Both the position numbers and the translations under genes were made by a program. Of a stretch of 64,000 bases of DNA, positions 1 through 13,362 are shown piece after piece. Every line of letters begins with the position of its first letter. The first letter of the stretch is position 1. The notes beneath the pieces were generated by a model. The model was not told the origin of the DNA, did no database searches, and saw only the letters and a list, made by a program, of their open reading frames with translations. The DNA comes from Rostratula benghalensis (Eukaryota > Chordata > Aves > Charadriiformes > Rostratulidae), in assembly GCA_013399305.1 (NCBI GenBank), contig VXAI01000301.1, positions 386,132-450,131 of the forward strand, given 5' to 3'.

Positions 1-3000
1 TGAGGTTCAGGGCCTGCACACATCTGCGTGCAAAGAAGAGGTTGCAGGCTGTCCCAGGGCTGCAGGACTGCGCCGCTTCAAGGCTGTGTTCAGCACCTGG
101 GTCCTTTTTTTGCTCAGTTTTTCAGGTACTCCAGTGGTTGCTTCAGTGGTTAGCTTTTTCTTGTGTGCAATGTCTTTAAAAACTGTTCTTCCTCACTGGC
201 CGTCTCAGGTGGCTTCATATTAAAATTTTATACTTGCCAGGGGCTTACTTTTCAATTAGGAGAAGTTTGAAAAGTCTAGCTTAGGTGGAAGAAAGTTTTA
301 AATACAGGGAGAGGGTGGCTGGGCGTGTGATGCCTCTCTAAATGTTTGATGAAGCTCAGGGCTCAGTTCCGGCTGCCCATGCTCTGCACAGGGCAAAACC
401 CACGCAGGGACAGTTGCACATTTTTGGAGCAACTCACTAAGTGTAAGTTTGGCTGCTTTCCTAAAATGAATTCAATGCTTCAAAACCAAAACCAGGCAAA
501 AAAAAAAACAAACCCAACCCTAAAACAGTCTTCAGCTTTGGTGTCCTCCTTAGACGCAATGGATACGTTCTCGGTATGATCAGCTCATTTCCCTCAGCAT
601 GTCTCAAACTCGCAAAATTACAAGTGGAAAGAGCTTCCTTGGTATTTCCTTACAAATACTTCTCTCTCAGATCAAAGGCACCATCCAGTCCTCTGAAGAA
701 AGCAAACTTACGGAGCACTACAGCTATTTTCCTCTAGCCTGAGCATACAAAAATGCCATATGCTTTCCTGCATGTACTGTGCTTTAGCATTCATGAGTAT
801 CCTCATGAAGGCAAGTTTTGAGTCACATGCTGTGTCACACTACAGGGAAGAAGAATATCAATTATATAGCATGCTTAATCATGAGAGGAAATGGATTTGA
901 CTAACTGAATATGCAAATGCCATTTCAAAATAAAATTATGAGCTCTTCCTGATGTGCAAAATGCCACTGGTGAAAAACATTTTAATATATTAGTGCTTGA
1001 CTTCAGGAGGGTGTGGTTTATGAAGGGAAGAAAGAAAAAATGCAAGTAAATTAATTTCTTCTTGCATTCTATTATTCTTGAAGCTGCTGGTGTTTTTTCT
1101 AGCTTGGAAAAGCGTAGTCGACATGAAGCTTTTAAAGCATATTTTGACATTTAAAATGCAGCTTCCTGTGCTTATGTTCACGCATGGTTTCCTGAGACGA
1201 AGGGTGGTAAGTAAATACTCACTGCTGGCTTTCCTGCGTACACCATGAGGCTGTACAGGATGGGATTTGTTGTACACAAGGACAAGCTGCTTCTGGAACC
1301 TTACACCCCCTTGCTCTAATAAATCAACAGCTGTTTGGCAAGGACGCAGGAATTTTCTTATTTACCCAAAACTTGGTATTTACAGCTATTCCCCCATGGC
1401 GTGGGTGGTCACTGTTCACTTCCCGTGGCTGCTCAGTGAGAACAGCACCTCCCACACGGTGCTGAAGTAGTCTCTGGTGGAGCATCTTTTCCAGTCCCCA
1501 CCACAGACCTGTTTTGCTCCACGTGGTGTGGCGGGCTGGCTCGGAGAAAGGTGATGTGCTGTACACCAAGGGTATCACACAATCTCCTGGGTGGAGAGTG
1601 ACCTGACCCCAGACAGCTTTAAATGCTGTTTAAAGTAGCTGGAGTGTTGGCAATCAAGGCCAGATTCCAACGTCCTCAGTGAGTTCTGGAACCAGCCCTC
1701 TGGTTAAATGGGAATGTCTCTTTCCAGCTCCTGTTTAGAGCACGTTTGGAGGTCTTGTCTGATCCTATCCACAAGGTCAAGCTTCCCCACAAGGGAAGCA
1801 GCTTATGGACCTAGAGGTGCTTGGTGGTTTGCCACGCAGCCTCCTGTGGACTGCAGGCTTCCAGCTGGACTCAGACACAGGGCTGGGGGGACACCAGTGT
1901 TTCATTGACAGATGCAGGCACTGGTGCAGAGTTCAGACCCTGGGGCTCTGGGAAGATGAGGCATCAGCACTGAAATCACCTCAGAGAGCTGTTCGGTGCA
2001 TACTGCTCTGACCTTAGTGCCAACAACAGCCTTGCTGCCGGGAGTGCCAGCTGGGCTTCTTGCCGCCTTCTCCCTCTCTTTTCCTCAGTATGGTTCTAAA
2101 ATAGCCTTTTCCTGGTGAAAGAAGAGTCCAGAAATTCACTTGAACTTTTAACTCCAGAACAGATGACACAGTTCCCAATCCCCAGATCTCCAGATGTTTA
2201 CCCATTTGCAGCTGGGCTTTCAGCTGGTGTTACTGACGGTTCATCAATGACATCCTGCCTTGCTGGTACCTTGGCAGGCCTGCTTGCACCCTTGCCTTCT
2301 CCACCTACCTGGGGCTCAAAATCCTGGCTGCAGGGCTGCCACGCACCGATAGCAGGTGGAGGCTCTGGGGTGCACCCCTGCCCCCAGCTTTCTGTTGGGG
2401 TGAGGGCAATGGCCAGCACGATTTCTCACGAGGGTAGCTCTTCTCCAGCGTTGCACACACTCAAACACACCAGCTTGCTAGCTGAGTGCTAGCTGATCCC
2501 TACAGTGTAGCCCCTAAAATCCCCAGGGTTTGAAGTGTGTTACATCTGCCCTTTGACTTTCCAGTAAATAAACCAATCTTTCTTAAGAGTGTAGGATACG
2601 ATAGAGTGGCAGAACCACCCAGCATGGGTGTCCAGAGTAGTGCAGATGCTCTCACGTGAGTGCTGGGATGCCTGTGAGCTTGGTGGTTATTCCCCAGCCT
2701 TTAGGTGGTACCATTCCCAGGGTCCCTGAGCGGGGTTCGGGGTAAAGCTGATGGCTTCAACGGGAGCTGTATCTGAGCTATGGCACTCCAACTGGGGATT
2801 TCTGCTGTGGGAAAGACAACCCATAAATAAATGAAAAGTGAAAGATGGATGAGGTGGAATGAGCTGTGAATTGACAGCTTTGTGACCGGTTTTGACTTAT
2901 CTCCCTTTTGCGGGCTAAAGCTGAGTGCCTCATAAATTCTGAAGACATCAAAACTGTAACTAACACAACTGAAACCATCCTAGGATCTCTGGAAATATAA

Positions 3001-3162
3001 AGACCAGAGACTGTAGCCGGAAGAGAAGAGACAGTGAACAGGGAATGAGCTCTAAGTGGTATTTTTGGGTGTTTACTTCAGTTTTGACATTACAGGTCAA
3101 ATCGGCACACTGACACAATTGTGGGCATTTGGGGTCACACAGTGACAGTCCTACAATCTAAC
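1..3162. other. Intergenic, no gene recognised
   Basis: No exon of a known gene is seen. Short open frames on both strands lack splice support and family resemblance. The LSMEM1-IFRD1 side of the human neighbourhood would lie in this direction, but nothing like those proteins is readable here. There is an A-run at about 499-509. Confidence 0.6.
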
Positions 3163-4316
3163 ATAGAATTAAAGAATCATAGAATGGTTAGAGCTGGAAG
3201 CAACCTTAAAGTTCATCAAGTTCCAACCCCCCTGCCATGGGCAGGGACACCTCCCACTAGAGCAGGTTGCTCAAAGCCACATCCAGCCTGGTCTTGAACA
3301 TTTCTAGGAACAGGGCATCCACAACTTCTCTGGGCAACCTGTTCCAGTGCCTCACCACTCTCACAGGAAAGAATTTCTTTCTGGTATCTGGTCTAAAACT
3401 CCCCTCTTCCAATTTAAAACCATTACCCCTTGTCCTGTCACTACAATTCCTGACAAAGAGTCCCTCTCCAGCTCTCCTGTAGGCTCCCTTGAGATATTAG
3501 AAGGCTGCTATAAGGTCTCCTTGGAGCCTTCCCTTCTCCAGGATGAAAAAACCCAGCTCTCTCAGCCAGTCTTTATAGGAGGGGTGATCCATCCCTCTGA
3601 TCATCTTCATGGCCCTCAGCTGGACCTGTTCCATGTCCTTTCTATGTTGAGAGCTCCAAAGCTGGACACAGGGCTCCAGGTGGGGTCTCACGAGAGCAGA
3701 GCAGAGGGGTAGAATCACCTCCTGTGACCTGCTGGCCACACTTCTTTTGATGCAGCCCAGGATGCAGTTGGCTTTCTGGGCTTCCAGTGCACACTGATGG
3801 CTCATGTTGAGCTTCTCATCCACCGTCACTCCCAAGTCCTTCTCCTCAGGGCTGCTCTCCAGCCATTTTCTGCCCAACCTGTATTTGCATCTGGGATTGC
3901 CATATCCCAGGTGCAGGACTCTACACTTGGTTTGGTTGAACTTCATGTGATTTGCACTAGCCCACCTCTCAAGCCTATACAGGTCCCTCTGGATGGCATC
4001 CCTTTCCTCCAGAAAGTCGACCCAGCCACACAGCTTGGTGCCATAGTGCTGAGGGTGCACTCTATCCCACTGTCCATGTCTCTGACAAAGATGTTAAATA
4101 GCACTGGTCCCAGTACCAACCCCTGAAGAACACCACTAATCACTGGCTGTGACTTGGACATTGAGCCATTGACCACAACCCTTTGAGTGTGGTCATCCAG
4201 CCAGTTCCTTATCCACCAAGTAGTCCATCCATCAAATCCATTACTTTCCAATTTTGAGACCAGGATATCGTGGGGAACAGTGTCAAACACTTTGTAAAAT
4301 TCAGGTAGATGGACCT
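3163..4316 (-). mobile_element. CR1 LINE, 5'-truncated, with reverse-transcriptase remnant
   Basis: The 3' end shows the CR1 tail (plus strand AGAATCATAGAATGG near 3174). The body reads as the C-terminal half of CR1 ORF2 on the minus strand: about 4290-4060 ([50 protein letters not shown]) and about 4060-3497 in another frame ([37 protein letters not shown]). The frame change lies at about 4041-4046, where about 7 nt that should encode the FADD active-site motif are missing. The element is 5' truncated, as most CR1 copies are, and cannot be active. It lies in intergenic DNA 3' of TMEM168. Confidence 0.95.
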
Positions 4317-6589
4317 GGAGATGAAAACAATTTTACAGTTTATGGTTCTGGGGTATTTTACTGACTGATCTTAAAGAACCTGGGATCTTCAAATAGATGC
4401 CTACTACCTGCTTGTGCTCTGTCAGCCATGAGGTGACACACAGTAGACACCACCTGGCAGTGTGTCTGGTCTCGGGGGCTGTTTCATGCTGTGCTCACTG
4501 GGTAGAAGGAGGGCTTTTTAGGGGAAGGAAAACATAACACCAGAGCAGCCAAACCAGGTCTGCTCAGAGCGCCATCCAGTCCAGCACCATGTTTCTGAGA
4601 GTGGCCAAAACCGGGATAAGCCATAAGAACAGGCCGAGCAGTTTGCAGCCAAAAGGAGTCCTCAACTTGGGTCCCAGATGCAGCTGTCTCCCCTGAGTCT
4701 GTCTGAGATCTCTTTACCCATGTAAGCACCTGCAACACCCTCCAGCAGGACTGGCAGCCTAACTCTCTATTAAGATTATTTAGTGAAGAGCTGGGGAAAG
4801 AATTAGAAAATGAGTTACGGTGACAGTATTCCAGCTGCAACTCCATCTCTAGCATCACAGAGTGACCAACAAACCTCCTCTCCAGGGTAGGCACAGGCGA
4901 GAGCTGCGGACTTTCCAGTGGCAACAGTTCACTGTGCAATGGTGCACAGCAATTTCCCAGCTGCCATCAACTCCTTTTCTTTTTCGCTCCGAAGAGCTGA
5001 CGCCTCGCCACGAATTCCAGAAAAGTAATAGCTTTTCAGATGGTTGGGTTCTGGGGTTTTTGCCCCTTCATGGAAATTGTCTCTAAATAACACACTTTGG
5101 TACCAGGCGTTGGAAGCTTTGGAGTAGATTCCCAGGAGCCCCACACTTGCTTAGCTGAACTCTGGCACCCACAGCAGGATAAATCGCTTACCCGGCAACT
5201 GGAGATGCCTGAAAATTCTGTACGTCCATTACAAGTCTCCAGTAGCTAATTCTGCTGTTTATGTGCCCATTTTTGTGTATCAAGAACAGGCTGATCCAAA
5301 GGCTTATGTCCTCTTGTCCGTGGGTGGAGCCAGTCTGTTCTGGCTTGTTCAGACAGGGGCGAGCTCCGGAGTGCTGGCCCTGTACGCACTCCCTGTATTT
5401 GCAGATTAGGTGTAGCTCAATCACCTGAATCTGGTGGTTTTGCTCTCTTTATACACCTATGCCGCATCAAGAGGTCTTGTTGCATGCCTGGGCTCAAGAC
5501 AAGAAGGACGTGGTTCCTTTCTAGGGCTTCCTGCTCCCCTTCCAGCCCTGCTTTCTGTCCTTCTGTAGTTCGGGTACCTCGGCTGTATATGCAAGCACCG
5601 TACTCTGGCTGCATTCATCAACTCTCTCTTATCAGAAGACGCCTGAAACAATCTATTTCCGTGAGTAATTTTAGATAACAGAAACCTGCTTCAAATTTAG
5701 CAGGGAAAATAGCACAATTCCTCACCCAGAGAAGCATCTGGAACCTCCCCTGAGAGGGAAAAGGCATCAAAGGCAGAGACCTGGCTGGAATGGTGTGAGC
5801 CATCTTCCTCAGCAGCGGTGGCAGAAGATGGGGAACCTTGTTCAGTGCCACAGCAGATGTTTCATGCACACAAACACCACTGTGGGAATGTGCCTAAGGG
5901 TATGTAACATCCATTATTGCCTGCATACTATAAACCCCCACTACTCAGCCAGCTGTAGCTGTACAGCATTATCTGGTTTCAGGCACTGTATTAAAAATAC
6001 AATAACTGTAATTTTTTTTGGAAGCCATCTTTATAAGGGTACATGAAATGGTGCCAGGACATGAGCCCAGAATGGAAACTTGCCTGCCTAAGCTGTCTGT
6101 TTTTTGGGATGGGCCATATCCATCCTAAATGGGTATATGCCTGGCCAGGCTGACAGCTCTCCCTGGCAGGGCTCGGGAGGTGGTGCGGGATGTGTTTCAG
6201 CAGGCTGTTGGATGTCACTGCCCTGATTTGGAAGGTAACACAGTCTGCTGGCAGACAAGGGCCCCCTCTGTAAGACACAAAACTGGGAAGTTTGAAGTCT
6301 TGCTCTAGTTCTAGGTCTGTGAATCCCATTCTCCTGGACACAACCCTGAATCTGACCCATCTGATAACATTTCTTTTCCTCTTCGTGTCCCAGCTTGAAG
6401 TACAACAGAACCAACTTTCTCCTCTGTAATTTTATGTCTTATTTAGACCTCTTCTAACTCTGAAATTAATGGCATATTGTGGAGGAAACTGCTTGTTCTC
6501 AGTGACAAGACCAATGGCTGTACCTCATGCCAAGCAATGGTATGCAGAAAGGCTCTTGCTTATACTCATTCCTTCCTGTGAGAGCCAAG
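4317..6589. other. Intergenic, no gene recognised
   Basis: Unique sequence of mixed composition. Several 60-150-codon open frames overlap each other on both strands, as expected by chance at this G+C. None resembles a known domain. Confidence 0.6.
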
Positions 6590-6913
6590 GTCAGCCAATT
6601 TCATTATTGGCTCTGTTGGAGGGTCAGAAATGGAACAAGCATAGAGGGGTCACACCTGTGGGGAGGAGCAGACAAGAGAGATGACCCAAACCTGACCAAC
6701 TGGGGTATTCCATCCCATCTGCCCTATGCTCAGTATAAAAGCTGAGGGATCAAAGGGTCAACTCTCTTTCTTGAATGGCCAACATCCAAAGAGGACCCTG
6801 TCTGTTCACCTGCCTTTGATCCTGATCCGTGTGTTCCTGACTCCAGATCGTGACTGTCATCCTGGGAGCCTGATATGGTTTTGTATATATTGTATCTATT
6901 TCATTATGTTCTT
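6590..6913 (+). mobile_element. Probable avian LTR, 5' (U3) part, cut by the assembly gap
   Basis: CTGACCAACTGGGGTATTCC, CATCCCATCTGCCCTATGCT and CAGTATAAAAGC form a promoter-like string with a TATA box at 6734-6740. This arrangement is typical of avian ERVL-type LTRs. A CCAAT-like pair lies upstream at about 6595-6610. The sequence runs into the 470-base gap before the LTR end, so neither end nor a target-site duplication can be shown. Confidence 0.5.
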
Positions 6914-7383
6914 NNNNNNNNNNNNNNNNNNNNNNNNNNNNNNNNNNNNNNNNNNNNNNNNNNNNNNNNNNNNNNNNNNNNNNNNNNNNNNNNNNNNNNN
7001 NNNNNNNNNNNNNNNNNNNNNNNNNNNNNNNNNNNNNNNNNNNNNNNNNNNNNNNNNNNNNNNNNNNNNNNNNNNNNNNNNNNNNNNNNNNNNNNNNNNN
7101 NNNNNNNNNNNNNNNNNNNNNNNNNNNNNNNNNNNNNNNNNNNNNNNNNNNNNNNNNNNNNNNNNNNNNNNNNNNNNNNNNNNNNNNNNNNNNNNNNNNN
7201 NNNNNNNNNNNNNNNNNNNNNNNNNNNNNNNNNNNNNNNNNNNNNNNNNNNNNNNNNNNNNNNNNNNNNNNNNNNNNNNNNNNNNNNNNNNNNNNNNNNN
7301 NNNNNNNNNNNNNNNNNNNNNNNNNNNNNNNNNNNNNNNNNNNNNNNNNNNNNNNNNNNNNNNNNNNNNNNNNNNNNNNNNNN
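6914..7383. other. Assembly gap (470 N)
   Basis: A run of N flanked on the left by AT-rich sequence of a probable LTR and on the right by a T7 run. Any open frame drawn through it is meaningless. Confidence 1.
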
Positions 7384-10300
7384 TTTTTTTGCAAGAAGGT
7401 TCTGCCTCTCTCCTGACTATTGCCAATCTCTGGATGAGGCTGTTTGCTCTGATTTGCAAAAGAAGCCAAGGTGCCTGTTTTACACTCCCGACACAGACTG
7501 TCTCACACCATCCTGGCTTTGCATTTGCGGGACGGCAAAGTCGGGCTCACGTTGATTTATTTTAGCAGCTATTAACTACAGAGCTGTCTGTAATCAACAG
7601 AGCTGGCTGCTTTTCTCCACCAGCCCCAGCCCCAAAGTGACTCAGCACTGGCAGTTCCCCAGCTCCAGGCAGAGCAGTATCTGAGGCAAGAGCCCAGAAT
7701 GTTTCCATACACCTTGAAATGATTGCATGAAAGAGAGAGAACAATTCGGTGCCGATGAGGAGCCAAGTTTTAGGTTTCTGTGCCATTAGCTGTAAGCAGC
7801 TGGATGCTGCAGGCACCTCCTGGGAACAGCTTCCTTCTCCGTACCCTGAGGGGTCTGAGGACTACCTTGCAGGGTGACCAACAGGTAATCATCGGGTGAC
7901 CAATCCTTCACAAACACCCAAGATGTGTGTGCACTTGGTTGGGCAAAGACGTTGTACTTGTTCTGGGCCTGAATCTGAGCTCTGTAACACTGGATCCTTT
8001 TTTGGACCCAGCTTTCCAGCCTCCAGTCTAATACCCCACAGTGGTAGTGGGCAACATATTCAAGAGGCAGTGGAGACAGAGTGCAGTGCTGGCACAGTAG
8101 GTAACACCACTCAAAGCCTTCATGCATCCCTTGCTCCAAATCAACATGTTTGAATTTCTTTCTGCTACAGAGTGTTGTGGACATTTTTCTTTTAGCAGTA
8201 AAAAAAAAATCCTGGAATTCTGTATTTTACTTCCAAAATAGTACTATATCTCACCCTACATACTAGGTGAGTGTAAGCAAATCCTGTATTTTCCATGAGT
8301 CTATTACATCTTCTTTCCTAACTGACAACTCCATTATTTCAACAACAGAAGGCTTTCCAGAGGCAGGACAATTTTGAGTGAGAACTGAATGTGAAAAGCT
8401 TTTTTTAGAGAACTCTTTACCACAGTAATACTATGCATAAACTCTCTTCACTAGGTGTGCTTAGGTTACACTTGTTTTCCAACGCTAATGTATACTGACT
8501 GTTACTTCCTAGGTCACCCAAAAAGTTAAAATAAATAAATACCCAGACCCCAAACCCTGAGCTGTGGCTGCACACATACCTGGGGTTGCCTGACTCCAGT
8601 CAGACAGACACAGAATGGCTGGACTGGGGACAAGCTGTGTTGCTCTCTAGGGCTTCCTCTGAATCTGAGACTGAGCAGAAAGGATGTACAGAACTTTAAT
8701 GAAAAAAGCAACACCGATTAATAAGATGCAAAAAAGTAATGGGTTCAATGCTTAATTAGAAGGATAATTCAAAATTAAATTCTTTCTGGTTAAAAAAGAA
8801 AGAAAGAAACCAACAAAAAAGTGCCACTGCATCTTCATCGTGCTCGGCTAGTCGGTGTGTCACAAACACTCCTAGGCTTTGATCGAACTCAGGCAGGAAC
8901 CCGCCAGCAACTTTAGAGTCAGACCTCACCAGAAATGACAAGTAAATGAAGTCTTCAATTCAGTCTCTGTAAAATAATGTCTCAAAGCATCAACAACATT
9001 TTACTAGTCTGTTGACTAAATGATAAAAAAAAAAATGACAAGGTGCAAAAAGTGCTAATAATTTAAGCTAATACTCCTCACTTCTGTTAAGTAGTTAAAC
9101 TCCAGTAAATCCTGTTGCAGTTTCTAACTGAAAAAAATACTCTGAAGCAAGTGTACAGAAAAACCCCATGTAATTCAAGAGGGAGCACAGAAATTTTGGA
9201 AGCAATCAAGGTATATACAAAAACATGAAATGGAAATTAGCATCCAAAACCAGCAAAATATATTTAAGCAATATCACAAAACCACACATACACACAAAAT
9301 CTATTTACAGATCTAAAATCAGTAAGTCTGGTGAAAGTTCTCCCACAAAAAAAGTATTTATACACAAGAAATTTAACCCAGTTCCGCTGTTTACTGCTGG
9401 CAACAGACTTGCTTTACAGCTAACACAGCATTAATTATGCCCTTGCAAAGAAAAGGGAAAACTTAATAAAGGTGAAGAAGTTGTTTCTGGGAAAAACTGG
9501 AAGGCTGGACAACAACAATCACAAGGCATACAAAGCATAAGGAGCTGCAAAGATGTAACTCTGGTAGTGCAAAAATGAAGAATGGCTTTATTCCCCCCAA
9601 TACTTGTTCAGAGAAAAATACCACCGTGAATTTGCCATTTGAATTTCCTTTTAAAGACTTGAATTTGTAGTACTTGGTGCCTCTGCACGTTTCAGCCAGG
9701 CTGATAGTATACAGGCGGTTAATGAAACAAAGTCAACAGAAAATTACCACCCTGAAATGTTTGTAACAACCTTTAACAAAATGTCTGATTATGCAGTGCG
9801 GAGAAAAGCCTCAGAAAGGAAAAAAAAAAAAAAAGTTGAGAGTTTCTCCACCCAGAGGATTCACAGGCAGGCACCTTACCGCTAAAGGAAAACAACTTGC
9901 ACGTAACTGACAGCATATGTAACCTTCTTTGGATTTAGATCTACATTTCCCTTTCAGGGAAGAGCAGAGGGATAACTCCCCGCTGGGATTAGGAGCTCCT
10001 GGTGCGTTCTCCCTTGGGCACACACCTGGGACTGGGCAGAGGCTGGCGGGGTGTGCGAGTCCCAGGAGCCAGAGAAAAACTCCACCTGGGAACAAGGGTC
10101 GGGGTAGGATGCCTTGGTGTTAGTCAGCCTAGCAGCAGGGAATTAATACTGTGGAATTCCTGAGGCTCACCATCCCACACCCTGGGTTTTGTTGTGGTTT
10201 GAAACACACAAGACAGTTTCTTTGTCCAAAAAGGCCTCACAGTTTTGGATGGCTGTAAACATTTATTTTAGTTTAAATCAGCGTTTTCACCATGCCTTTG

Positions 10301-13300
10301 CCATTAAAAAACCATTATAACATCAAAAGCAGAAATACCTTAGCTCACGTTAAAACTATTCCGGATTCAGAAAACTAGACTTCTGTAATTGATCAAACTG
10401 AAACAATCTGCAAAAATAGGACTAGTTTTGCAAATAATCCTTTTGCTGTATTTTTAGCTGACTCTTTTTCTAACTTCCAGCAAACTGCTAAAGACCCCTC
10501 GGTCTATCCTAGAGGAAATTCAGCAGTTTGATCAGTAAGCTGAAAAGTGTTAAATTAACAGAAAGCTGAAAAGTGTTAAATTAACAGAGGCACAAGATTA
10601 GCACCAATGGTTGGGTTTGCTCTGCCCAGAGCCGGGCCCATCACTGCACTGCAGAGCGGGCACTGCTCATGCTCCCAGGACAGGTCAGGAGTCCCCACAC
10701 TTTTTCCCCTTCTCCTTGATGTACAAAAAGAAAGGTTACAAGGATGTCCATAAAAATGTTAACAGTAAGGGGTCCAGAGTAAGATTTACCCGTTACAATT
10801 AGCGGGAAGTGCTACGGCTGATATTCAAAGATTTTCCCAAACCAGAAAGGACTCACTTCTTGAATTCCACATGTTCACAGGGTGGCTGCCAGGTATTACC
10901 CTGTTGCTTTACAGGCACTTTGTTAAAAATTTCCAGTGCTCAAGCTGGAACAGTTTATGATGTGATCAGATGAACTTTTACTGAAACAGCAGTCAAAATA
11001 ACGGTGATTTTACACACGAAATGATTGCCTTCATGCAATCTTTTTTCTCCATACTTCACGGGTTGTTGACCAGAAATGGCTGAAAATGACTTCTGCAGAG
11101 GAGGCAGCACTGCTTTTCTGCAACCCGAGGGATGCTCATTCGGCCTAACTTCAAGTATCCAATGTTTGTGCTTGAGCAAGGAGCTTATGTACTCAGCCCA
11201 GGCTCCAGAGGACACCTTAGATGTACTCTAAGGTTATTCAACAGACATAAAGGATTTGCTTGCTTGACTTTTAGCATACGAAAGCCAAGCCAAAACAAAT
11301 CTAATAGGCACAATCACAGGAAAATGAATCTTAAAATAGAGATCAAATTAGTCCTCCTCTGGAAATACTGACTTCTCTCTGCTAATGAGCAGTGGAGCTG
11401 TTCAGGTCACTAGTATGGACTCAGATGTTCAGCTTTCAGATACCTACATTTAAATGACATCTCCTTAAGGAACTTAAGTTGCTTACCTGAAGTCAGATGG
11501 TGTGATTACCCTCTGTCCTTACTGAGAACAGTCACCTCTCAAACCCCTGACAGAGCTGCAATCCCAGCATCTACTTTGAGAGACCCCACGGGACTGAGTC
11601 ATGGCAGGATACCTCATCTTATCTCATTTCTTTACCCTCTTTTCACTTTATGACGGGGGACAGAGGGCAACAAAGTTGTGTAATACACACTAATGAAGAA
11701 ACTTACTGGCTGTCACTTGCAAATCCTACCAAATCCCCAGTCTGAAGTTGGTGGGTGCAAATTACTTTGGTTATTGCAGATCTCATAATTTAATCACAAG
11801 TTTTATTTTCAGGAGTTACTAACGGGTATCAGTGCTGGCAGACTCTCTAACTTAGCCAGCTAAAAAGTTCAAATGGAAACAGAAAACCTTGATGGCAAAG
11901 ACTTAAAGGGCTCCTAAAGTAATTTCAGTTCTTTAAATAAAACAATTAATAAGTTATATTTTAGACAAATATCAGCTAATGCCTTAAATTTTTATTAAAA
12001 TACTGATGGAAACAGAAAAGAAGTAAACTCTAGGTCTAGTGGATTGCACACACATATGCAAAAAACCCACTAGGAATTGAACTTTCTTAGCTGATGAGTT
12101 GTTTCACTCCTTATTTTCTGCACTTGAGAAAACAAGACCAGAAAGTGATGCAGTGTCTCCAACTGGAGAGGAAAGACGGGGGTGGGATTTCTAGAGTCCC
12201 ATTCTGCTTTGTAAATGGAAAGATTAAGATTAGGACCTTGGGGCTGGGAGAAAAGAGTTGAGGAATACTCAGGATTTGCTCCTCTCCTAAGGGAATAATC
12301 TACTCTTTCTGACAAACTCTGCTCGTGATTTTAATAGATAACGAATACAGCAGTTTCATCCTGTACTCACCATTCCATGGAATCAAGGTCTTAGGCACAG
12401 CACAGACTTCAGATAAACATGGAAGTAAAGCAACATTTTCCCTCTTTTATGGTAAGGATTATTTTTTTCTTAGTTAAATTCCTTGGGTTTTGGTTTGTTT
12501 TTCCTTCAGGGCAGCTTTTCAAACTACAGACTAGTAAGAGCCTGGAAAAACCAGAACCACCCTAACAGGTGAGGGGAAAACTCTCAGTGCACTTTTCATT
12601 CTATTTATGAATTAACTACTGGGAATATTTTAAAAAAATCATCAGCAAGATACTGAATTCTGAAAGCAACACTGAAAGTTTTTAAAACTGCACTTCAGAA
12701 AACATTGGGCAAGCAGCATTGGAACATCAGGGATTTATCATATTTTCTTGTTTTCTGTGGCAGTAGAGAACTGAAGCAGGGGCTGAAGCAAATAAAACTA
12801 AAAATTCTTGGTAGCTACTTTCCTACAATTGGCTATTCACTCTCCTCTTTTTGTTGTTTTTTTTTTTTAGTTAATTTTTGGCTCAGTGCTGTTTTATAAT
12901 ACCCTTGACCTCACCATATAATTTCAAGGACATGTACATTGATTTGAGTATTAGCTTGGTTCCTTTCCTGAATTTGAACCTTATAGGGGATATAAATGGC
13001 AAATAAGCACAGGCTGTAACATTCACAGGAGCTGTTGGCCATCAAACTGCTGCCTCTGAACAAAGGCTGCTTTAAGTAACACATGTGAACATATGAATTG
13101 TCTCCAAAATGCACGGTCATATTAAATAAGTCTCTTACATATGTACATCCAGAGGAGTAACAAACCTCAAATATTGTAATTCTACTCTCTCCTGTTTAAG
13201 ATTGCCATTTCTCACTGTTGCATATACTGTAGCTGCTCAAAGAGCTGAATAAAGTGAGTGCAGTAGACTTTTTCAGAGAAAAATAGTCATATAAAAAGCT

Positions 13301-13362
13301 GTAAGTACAGTAAAGTGAGAAAGTTCCCAAAGCTCTCACTTAATTTCCTCTTTGGTTCCTAA
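7384..13362 (-). other. TMEM168 3' UTR and downstream DNA (3' end not determined)
   Basis: The sequence next to the TMEM168 stop must be 3' UTR, but its length is not shown. AATAAA on the minus strand (TTTATT on plus) occurs at 11991-11996, 11802-11807, 10262-10267 and 9587-9592; any could be the polyadenylation signal. The 10-13 kb part is AT-rich and free of recognised repeats except a short tandem duplication. No other gene was recognised. Confidence 0.5.
10537..10588. repeat. Perfect 26-bp tandem duplication
   Basis: Two identical adjacent copies of a 26-base unit that begins AAGCTGAAAAGTG (10537-10562 and 10563-10588). Perfect identity suggests a recent duplication. It lies on the 3' side of TMEM168, possibly in its 3' UTR. 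Confidence 0.95.

Noticed and set aside
3267..4126. Plus-strand open frames within the CR1
   Set aside because: They are antisense shadows of the CR1 ORF2 remnant, which reads on the minus strand.
4484..4939. 151-codon minus-strand open frame
   Set aside because: Low-complexity Ser/Leu-rich translation, no known domain, no splice or start support, and overlapping frames on the other strand.
6726..7565. Long open frames across the N run
   Set aside because: They exist only because N codons carry no stop. The flanking residues show no domain.
1..13362. Search for LSMEM1 or IFRD1, the next genes on the human side
   Set aside because: No exon resembling either protein could be read, and the human distance to LSMEM1 is large, so its absence here is expected.
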